Assembly: GCA_034423195.1 (NCBI GenBank)
Contig: DAOUIZ010000059.1
Location: 1 to 64,000, forward strand
Source of the DNA: CATOSK01 sp034423195
GTDB taxonomy: Bacteria > Chloroflexota > Dehalococcoidia > Lucifugimonadales > UBA3495
Length of the DNA: 64,000 nucleotides
Direction of reading: 5' to 3'
Shown here: piece by piece, positions 58,993 to 64,000 of the stretch
Position numbering within the stretch: the first letter of the stretch is position 1
Layout: each line of letters opens with the position of its first letter
Translations under genes and position numbers: made by a program
The notes under the pieces: model-generated
Seen by the model: the letters and a program-made list of their open reading frames with translations, nothing else
What the model was told of the DNA's origin: nothing
The model's database searches: none

Positions 58993-60318
58993 CTAAGGAG
59001 CGGGGGTTGTTTCGGCCTGGGGTTGGGATGTCTCCGGGAGGGTGGGGCGGCCGGCCAGAGCAAAGAAGATGGCGCTCATTACGAACATGGGGCCGAAGGT
59101 GAGCAGGACCAGGCCGTAGCTGTCGGTGCTGTCCCGCACCCATCCGGCGAAGATGGGAGCGATGAACAGGCCGACGTTGTGGAACACGCTCATGGCTCCC
59201 ATGAGGCTGGCGAAGCGGTTACGTCCGAAGTAGTCGCCCAGCATGAGCCAGTTGACCGACGTGATTCCCTCGACGATGGCCAATCCCAGGATGAACACCA
59301 GGACGCCGGCCATTCCGGGAAGGCCCCAGAGGGCGAAGAGTCCGACCGCCCCGAAGTTCATCCCCCAGAAGAGCATCTTCCGGGAGGAGAAGCGGCCGCC
59401 CGCGACGCCGAGGAAGAAGCGCATGGGGATGGCCATGAAGAACATGGCCGCCACGTAGAAGCTGGCGGTGGTCTCGTCCAGGCCCTTCAGCTTCAGCATG
59501 GGGAAGATGTGGATGATGACGGCGTTGGTGGCCGAGACGCGGGTGACGACTCCGGCCAGCATCATCCAGAAGGTGGTGGTGCGGAGGGCCTGCCGGACGG
59601 TGAAGTTCTGCTCGGTTGCGGCGGACGGCCTGCCTCCCCGGCCGTGGCCCGCGGAGGCAGGCCGTCCGCCGGGCGGGTCGCCGTCGGGCAGCATTCCAAT
59701 GTCCTCGGGACGGCTGCGGAGTATGAAGGCGACGGGGAGGGTCAGCAGGGTGATGAACAGGCCGGTGTAGAAGACGGTCCAGCGCCAACCCAGCTGGGAG
59801 ATTCCCAGGTCCAGCAGCAGGACGACGAAGGCCCCGCCGCCGGCGAAGGCGGTCATGAGGGTGGAGAGGGCCAGGGCGCGCCGCCGGATGAACCACTGGT
59901 TGACGGCGGCCATCAGGGTCTGGCCCAGCCCGGCGGTCTTGCCGATGGATATGACGCCGGCGAAGAGGAACACGAGCATCCAGTAGCTGTCGGCGCGGGA
60001 GAGGAACATCAGGCCGATGCCGGCGGTCAGCCCGCCGAATAATACGAGGGGACGGGCGCCGAACTTGTCCACGGCCCAGCCGACCAGCGGCCCGCCCATG
60101 CCTCCCTCGGCCCGGGCCAGGCTGAAGACCAGGGACATGGAGGCGTAGGAGATGCCCAGGTCCATGCGGATGGGCTCGAAGAAGCGGGGGAAGCCGCTGG
60201 AGATTGCCCCGTTGCCGAACATTCCCAGGATGGATGCCACGGTGAGGACATGCCAGCCATAAAAAAAGCGGCCCTGCCGTGTTCTAAGGGTCGCCCGCTT
60301 TGTCGCCAAGTTAGGCAA
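58993..60318 (-). CDS. MFS transporter, monocarboxylate/OFA-like
   Basis: The protein of about 441 residues has 12 predicted helices. The N-terminal FFYGWHVLTVASILGMFGNG is typical of OFA/monocarboxylate-porter-like MFS proteins. Later come GGPLVGWAVDKFGARPLVLFGG, a central Pro/Gly-rich loop (PDGDPPGGRPASAGHGRGG) and SVNWLMLGDYFGRNRFASLMG. The substrate is unknown, possibly an organic acid. Family homology begins at residue 17. The only suitable starts are TTG codons inside the upstream repeat (60318 or 60309), so the true start is uncertain. Confidence 0.88.
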   Translation of the reverse strand: MPNLATKRATLRTRQGRFFYGWHVLTVASILGMFGNGAISSGFPRFFEPIRMDLGISYASMSLVFSLARAEGGMGGPLVGWAVDKFGARPLVLFGGLTAGIGLMFLSRADSYWMLVFLFAGVISIGKTAGLGQTLMAAVNQWFIRRRALALSTLMTAFAGGGAFVVLLLDLGISQLGWRWTVFYTGLFITLLTLPVAFILRSRPEDIGMLPDGDPPGGRPASAGHGRGGRPSAATEQNFTVRQALRTTTFWMMLAGVVTRVSATNAVIIHIFPMLKLKGLDETTASFYVAAMFFMAIPMRFFLGVAGGRFSSRKMLFWGMNFGAVGLFALWGLPGMAGVLVFILGLAIVEGITSVNWLMLGDYFGRNRFASLMGAMSVFHNVGLFIAPIFAGWVRDSTDSYGLVLLTFGPMFVMSAIFFALAGRPTLPETSQPQAETTPAP

Positions 60319-60370
60319 CTTGTCTAAGGCTCCCCGGCCTTCGCTCGGGGCAGGCTCTTGCGGGCTCTGT
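60281..60370. repeat. TTGTCTAAGG repeat overlapping the MFS start
   Basis: GTTCTAAGGGTCGCCCGC, then GCCAAGTTAGGCAACTTG and TCTAAGG, followed by CTCCCCGGCCTTCGCTCGGG and CAGGCTCTTG as in the copy near rplU. The first candidate codons of the MFS gene lie inside it. Confidence 0.85.
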
Positions 60371-60560
60371 GCCGGGAGCCGCGTTCGGTTGTCAGCATAA
60401 CGTCCTTGACATGCCAGGGAATATACGCCGGACAGAGAAGGGGGTCAATTTCGGATCCGTCCGTTTTTGGATGCCGAAGGTGGGGGGTTCCAGCCGATTG
60501 CGTCTCCCAGTCCGGTTATACCGAAGCAAACCGGCAGGAATGGCCAGTCCATTCCCGGCG

Positions 60561-61088
60561 TTATCCGGCAGTTCCAACCACGTCTGCGAGGCCGGACACC
60601 CAGGAGAGGACATCCCGGTCGGCAACGGAGGCGGTTGTTGTGCCGGGGATGCCTGAAGTTGGCGATTGGTTTTCCAAACCGGACGCCAACTCTTCAACGC
60701 GGCCCAGCAGGTCTGAAGGGTCGGGGAGGCTGCGGGAGTCCTGTCCGGCCTCTCCGGCAGGCAGCGGAAGGTGGCAGACCTGGGGGAACTCGGATCCTTG
60801 CCAGAGCGCGAGGACGGGGAGGGCTTCAGCGGCCAATCCGAGCTGCTGGAGCATGGCATGGACGGTGGTGGACACGCCGTGCTGCCCGAAGATTACCAGG
60901 TTGCCGAAGCCGGCTCCTTTATCCTCGAAGCTGCTGCGGAAGCCGCGGAAGACGTCATGGGCGGCCTTGTCCCGCTCGGAGACCAGGAACATGGCGTAGA
61001 CGGGGAAGGTTGGAGACGGCGAATCGGACAGGTCGGTCCGCCAGCGTCGGAGCTTGTCGGCGTCATGGGAGTCGGCGCGGCTGGGCAT
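60561..61088 (-). CDS. Hypothetical protein
   Basis: The 175-residue soluble protein begins PSRADSHDADKLRRW. A Rossmann-like centre follows (FPVYAMFLVSERDKAAHDVFRGFRSSFEDKGAGFGNLVIFGQHGVSTTVHAMLQQLG, strands alternating with helices), then a less ordered C-terminus. No catalytic motif was recognised. ATG 61088 has CGGAGAGAA upstream, and an earlier in-frame ATG lies in a degenerate repeat. It is 77 nt downstream of the VOC gene on the same strand. Confidence 0.6.
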   Translation of the reverse strand: MPSRADSHDADKLRRWRTDLSDSPSPTFPVYAMFLVSERDKAAHDVFRGFRSSFEDKGAGFGNLVIFGQHGVSTTVHAMLQQLGLAAEALPVLALWQGSEFPQVCHLPLPAGEAGQDSRSLPDPSDLLGRVEELASGLENQSPTSGIPGTTTASVADRDVLSWVSGLADVVGTAG

Positions 61089-61106
61089 GGTGAGTTCTCT
61101 CCGATA

Positions 61107-61160
61107 GGCACGCTTTCGCCTCCGATAAGGAGACTTGTCCAAGGGAGGCTGGGCACGCTC
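61107..61160. repeat. Degenerate TTGTCTAAGG repeat
   Basis: CACGCTTTCGCCTCCGATAAGGAGACTTGTCC with AAGGGAGGCTGGGC keeps the spacing and arms of the family with several changes. It lies between the VOC gene and the hypothetical gene, again just upstream of a minus-strand start. Confidence 0.6.
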
Positions 61161-61165
61161 TGGTC

Positions 61166-61624
61166 TTATGCTGAGCCGCCGCGGTCGAACTGGACGAGGA
61201 TGCCGTCGGGGTCCTTGACGTAGAAGCTGCTGATGTTTCCCTCGGCGTCCGTCCAGTTTTCCAGGGGGCCGGCGAGCTCGACGCCCTTGGCCACCAGCTC
61301 GGCGGCGAGAGCCCTGGTGTCCCTGACGGAGAAGCTGTAATGACTGATGCCCACCTGGTCCAGCTTGATGGGCGAGCCGTCGGCGTCGTCCCCCGGGTGG
61401 GTGGTCATTACGAGGTGGGGCGCATTGCTACCCTCGCCGATGGTGAGGTGGACCGTCCGGCGGGTCTGGCGGGAGTGTTCGTAAACGCTGGGCAGGCCGC
61501 CACTGGTGGTATCCTGCACCTGGTCGAAGATTACGGTCATTCCCAGGATGTCGCGGTAGAACTCCAAGGATTTTTCGATGTCACTGACGCAGAAGGCGAT
61601 GTGGGAAATTCCGGTGGCTTCCAT
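61166..61624 (-). CDS. VOC family protein (glyoxalase/dioxygenase fold)
   Basis: The 152-residue protein has two VOC modules: ISHIAFCVSDIEKSLEFYRDILGM with His, SNAPHLVMTTHP with His, ISHYSFSVRD with His, and YVKDPDGILVQFDR at the end. In most family members the last strand supplies Glu (LVEF/IEL); here it is Gln, so the metal site may be altered. ATG 61624 has GGGAGGTCGAG just upstream. The substrate is unknown. Confidence 0.88.
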   Translation of the reverse strand: MEATGISHIAFCVSDIEKSLEFYRDILGMTVIFDQVQDTTSGGLPSVYEHSRQTRRTVHLTIGEGSNAPHLVMTTHPGDDADGSPIKLDQVGISHYSFSVRDTRALAAELVAKGVELAGPLENWTDAEGNISSFYVKDPDGILVQFDRGGSA

Positions 61625-62070
61625 TTCTCGACCTCCCATACAGGTGATGCGGCTGAGCGAAAACCCATTGCGGCGGTTTCCCGGAGGAAACGGGGTTCAG
61701 GGAATGCTATTCCGGCACCGGGTGTTTGTCAAAGCGGCCTGTGCCGTTTTCCAGGGCGGGTTGCCGCACTTGCGACTCCGCCGCCGGCGCAAGGTAACTT
61801 GTCTTAACGCCGGCGTCAGTCGCGCGGGGTTCTTTGCGGGAATGACGGGAAGATGGGTGAAAGGGTAGATTCAGACTTCATGCGATAGCTCGGCCGGAGG
61901 GTGTGGTTGGCGTTGACTGCCCCCGGCCTGCCACGTACAATGCTGGCAGTTGGCGCCGCAGCCGCGCGGCGTATCCGGTTGCTCCGGCGGCATTTCCCCA
62001 CTGGCCGGAACCGCGTTTTCAATCCCCTGGCGTCGCGGCAATCCCAAACCTGGTGGAGCTTCCCCATCCC
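61625..62070. other. Intergenic region with repeat, no clear gene
   Basis: About 445 nt between divergent VOC and Nudix genes. The element at about 61770-61850 (TTGCGACTCCGCCGCC, GGTAACTTGTCTTAACGCCG, then GCGGGAATGACGGG) matches the composite repeat at 15590-15660. The Nudix frame is open upstream to 61903 without a ribosome-binding site. The Nudix promoter is presumably in the last 150 nt. Confidence 0.5.
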
Positions 62071-62571
62071 ATGGCAAAACACGGCAACTCGCGCAATCGG
62101 GCGGCGTCGGCCCGGGGCAGGAAACCCAGAATCGAAGAACCCGTATCCGCCGGCGGCGTGGTGTTCCGCACCGTTGACGGGCGCCTGGAAACGGTGCTGT
62201 GCGGGCGGGACAACCCGGTCCGCTGGAGCCTGGCCAAGGGGACGCCGGATCCGGGCGAGACCATGGAAGAGACGGCCCTGCGGGAGGTCCGGGAAGAAAC
62301 GGGCCTGGAAGTGCGGATAGAGGAACGGATTCGCAGCATCGACTACTGGTTCGCCGACCGGGACAGCGACGTCCGCTACCACAAGACCGTCCACTTCTAC
62401 CTGATGACTCCCGTCGGGGGCCACATTGACCTCCATGACCCGGAGTTCGACGTGGTGCAGTGGTTTCCCTGCGAGGAGGCCCTGGAATCCATGGCCTACG
62501 CCAACGAAGCCGACGTGCTGCGGGACGCGCTCCAACTGGTGGCCAAGCGGGATGCCAACCGGAGAGATTAA
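62071..62571 (+). CDS. Nudix hydrolase
   Basis: The 166-residue protein has the complete Nudix box GTPDPGETMEETALREVREETGLE near residues 62-85, with the usual preceding AGGVVF and RWSLAKG strands. A basic N-terminus (MAKHGNSRNRAASARGRKPR) precedes the domain. Members hydrolyse nucleoside diphosphate derivatives such as ADP-ribose, Ap4A or oxidised dNTPs; the substrate is not predictable. GGAG lies rather far (14 nt) upstream of ATG 62071. The GNAT gene starts 9 nt after its stop. Confidence 0.92.
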   Translation: MAKHGNSRNRAASARGRKPRIEEPVSAGGVVFRTVDGRLETVLCGRDNPVRWSLAKGTPDPGETMEETALREVREETGLEVRIEERIRSIDYWFADRDSDVRYHKTVHFYLMTPVGGHIDLHDPEFDVVQWFPCEEALESMAYANEADVLRDALQLVAKRDANRRD

Positions 62572-62580
62572 GGTGCGCCG

Positions 62581-63195
62581 ATGGTAGAGCTGGTCGGTGT
62601 CCGGGTCATACTGCGGGACAAGCGCATCGAGGACGCGGAGTCGGACTACATCTGGCGCTGTGACCCGGAACTGGCCCGGCTGGACGCGGCGTATCCGCTG
62701 ACGATGAACTACGACCGCTACCTGAAGATGTTCCGGGACCAGCTCCGCTATCCCACCCCGGCGTCCCACCACTTCGGAATCGAAGTTGCCGAGGGCAAGT
62801 TCATCGGCAACTGCATGTACTACGACTACGACAGCATCAACCGGCAGGCCGAGCTGGGGATCGTCATCGGCGACCGGGACTACTGGAGCGGCGCCTACGG
62901 CTTCGACGCCGTGGTCACTTTGCTGGACCACCTGTTCCACAGGATCAACCTGGACCGGGTCTACCTGCATACGCTGCAATGGAACGAGCGGGCGCAGAAG
63001 TGCTTTGCCAAGTGCGGCTTCCAGACCGTCCGCCCCGTCCGGCGCATGGGGCACGACTTCCTGCTGATGGAAGTTCTGCGGGAGGAGTGGCTGGAAAACG
63101 GCCCCCACCGCCTGTCCACCCGCTGGGACTACCTGCGCGACCGGGGCGGAGTGTGCGTTGCCGACCCCAGCGAGAGGCCCGAGGCTTTGTTATAA
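62581..63195 (+). CDS. GNAT family N-acetyltransferase
   Basis: The 204-residue protein resembles RimJ/RimL-type GNAT enzymes: VRVILRDKRIEDAESDYIWRCDPE, HFGIEVAEGKFIGNCMYYDYD, AELGIVIGDRDYWSGAYGFDAVVTLLDHLFHRINLDRVYLHTLQWNERAQKCFAKCGF. The pyrophosphate-binding loop (YWSGAYGFD) departs from the usual Q/RxxGxG/A only slightly. It probably acetylates an amine of a protein or small molecule. It follows the Nudix gene by 9 nt in an operon. Confidence 0.9.
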   Translation: MVELVGVRVILRDKRIEDAESDYIWRCDPELARLDAAYPLTMNYDRYLKMFRDQLRYPTPASHHFGIEVAEGKFIGNCMYYDYDSINRQAELGIVIGDRDYWSGAYGFDAVVTLLDHLFHRINLDRVYLHTLQWNERAQKCFAKCGFQTVRPVRRMGHDFLLMEVLREEWLENGPHRLSTRWDYLRDRGGVCVADPSERPEALL

Positions 63196-63218
63196 GAGGG
63201 TGTGTGGTCGTTGGGTTT

Positions 63219-63310
63219 TCACGCCCATCCTAACCTTCCCCCGTCAAGGAGGAAGGGACTTTTCAGTCGGCACCCCCATCCTGGCGTTCTCCCGTCAAGG
63301 GAGAAGGGAC
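63219..63310. repeat. Two copies of the CCTTCCCCCGTCAAGG repeat
   Basis: Copies 63219-63260 and 63271-63310 carry ATCCTAACCTTCCCCCGTCA and ATCCTGGCGTTCTCCCGTCA, each followed by the complementary AAGGxGGAAGGGAC-type arm, as at 57161. They lie in the gap between the convergent GNAT and hisA genes. Confidence 0.8.
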
Positions 63311-63325
63311 TTTTGAGGTAAGTTT

Positions 63326-64000
63326 CTAAGCCGGGCGGACGAGGGCCAGGGCTTCGCCAAGGTTGATGTCGCCGGTGTACAGGGCACGCCCGATGATCAC
63401 ACCCTCCACGCCGGTTTCCCGCAGGCGGGCCAGGTGTTCCAGCGAGGCGACTCCCCCGGATGCCTGGACCGCCAGGCCGGTGGCCCGCGCCAGTTCCTCG
63501 TTGGCCGCAAAGTTAGGGCCGGTCAACGTCCCATCCCGGGAAATGTCGGTATAGAGCAGGCGCTCGGCGCCCAGCGCGGCCATGCGAAGGGCCAGATCCG
63601 CCGCGCTGACCTGAGAGGTCTCGGTCCAGCCCTGGATGGCGACCATCCCATCCTTGGCATCCACCGCCACGATGACTGCCGGGCTGCCGTGAGCGGCACA
63701 GATCTGCTGGACAAGCTCCGGCTGCCGGACGGCGGCCGTTCCCAGCACGACCCGCTCCACCCCGGCGGACAACAGGGTTTCGGCGGTGGCCAGGCTCCGT
63801 ATCCCGCCGCCCGCCTGCACCCGCAGGTCCGTTGCGCCGGCTATTGCGGCGATGATGGGGAGGTTGGCGGGTTCCCCCGAGACCGCCCCGTCCAGGTCGA
63901 CCAGGTGGAGACAGGTGGCACCCTGCTCACGCCAGGAACGGGCCACGGCGACGGGGTCTTCCGAGAAAACGGTCTCCCGCTGGTAGTCTCCCTGGAAGAG
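63326..64000 (-). CDS. hisA: Phosphoribosylformimino-5-aminoimidazole carboxamide ribotide isomerase, 5' end beyond window
   Basis: The visible 224 residues run from LFQGDYQRETVFSEDPVAVARSW to the C-terminus, about 90% of a HisA protein. (beta-alpha)8-barrel signatures are LHLVDLDGAVSGEP (second-half Asp), LRVQAGGGIRS, VVLGTAAVRQPELVQ, VDAKDGMVAIQGW, LLYTDISRDGTLTGPN (catalytic Asp) and VQASGGVASLEHL. It isomerises ProFAR in histidine synthesis. The frame is open to position 64000, so the start lies outside. A GTG at 63946 is internal. Confidence 0.95.
   Translation of the reverse strand, partial: LFQGDYQRETVFSEDPVAVARSWREQGATCLHLVDLDGAVSGEPANLPIIAAIAGATDLRVQAGGGIRSLATAETLLSAGVERVVLGTAAVRQPELVQQICAAHGSPAVIVAVDAKDGMVAIQGWTETSQVSAADLALRMAALGAERLLYTDISRDGTLTGPNFAANEELARATGLAVQASGGVASLEHLARLRETGVEGVIIGRALYTGDINLGEALALVRPA

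Noticed and set aside
60358..60999. Plus-strand frame of 213 codons opposite the hypothetical gene 60561-61088
   Set aside because: Rich in Arg, Ser and Pro as expected for a shadow; the minus-strand frame has a ribosome-binding site and a strand/helix pattern.
61816..63108. Minus-strand open frame of 430 codons over the Nudix and GNAT genes
   Set aside because: Antisense to two genes with complete catalytic motifs; its own translation shows no domain.

Overview
The window is GC-rich, gene-dense bacterial chromosome with short intergenic gaps and many GTG/TTG starts. The gene set includes a B12-dependent ribonucleotide reductase with NrdR, a reduced rsmH-ftsA-ftsZ division block, enolase-superfamily and VOC enzymes, a three-subunit molybdenum hydroxylase, PIG-L and MFS genes. 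It best suits an uncultured Chloroflexota of the Dehalococcoidia/SAR202 type. This is inference from gene content: no rRNA or tRNA gene was found.

Layout. 1-7000: catabolic and housekeeping enzymes (RraA-like aldolase, cyclophilin lipoprotein, enoyl-CoA hydratase, RidA, EEP-family protein, MR/MLE enzyme). This part ends with a BtuF-like corrinoid-binding protein interrupted by one in-frame TGA. 7000-13000: a HigBA-type toxin-antitoxin pair, a Xer recombinase, an alpha-carbonic anhydrase and uvrC. 13400-15600: a DNA methyltransferase-HNH fusion plus a small gene, bracketed by an inverted copy of a 23-bp repeat. 15800-22300: aldehyde dehydrogenase, PIG-L deacetylase, pterin dehydratase, a TIM-barrel protein, argH-rpe and rpmB. 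22600-30850: dprA-topA-xer-aroQ-efp-xseA-xseB-formyltransferase, all on the + strand. 30850-34350: tig, clpP and clpX on the - strand. 35000-43300: rsmH, ftsA, ftsZ, nrdR, two small unknown genes and nrdJ. 43300-44600: an AT-richer XRE/ImmA pair. 44600-51000: pdxA, proC, yggT, a P-loop kinase, a VOC protein, MFS and a membrane-anchored hydrolase. 51000-61700 (- strand): rplU-rpmA-rpmE-DUF1385, a molybdenum hydroxylase cluster with a cytochrome c lipoprotein and a MoaD-like protein, MFS and VOC. 62000-64000: Nudix, GNAT and hisA (cut by the window edge).

Main discovery candidate. In the BtuF-like gene (6063-6986) the reading frame is intact across a TGA at 6348-6350. The TGA lies where, as recalled for this family, the second Cys of a CxVCA-type motif stands, giving CEV-TGA-A. 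A hairpin follows immediately: a 6-bp upper stem with an AGGTG loop starting 16 nt after the TGA, and a possible 4-bp lower stem that includes the TGA. This resembles a bacterial SECIS element, so the gene may encode a selenoprotein with a CxxU motif. A simple nonsense mutation is the main alternative.

Other recurrent structure. A family of intergenic repeats with a core like AACTTGTCTAAGG occurs at least ten times. It has one orientation throughout and nearly always lies just upstream of minus-strand genes; in two places it is tandem. The nrdR/nrdJ region carries a promoter with a palindromic spacer, a hairpin over the nrdR ribosome-binding site and one good NrdR box.
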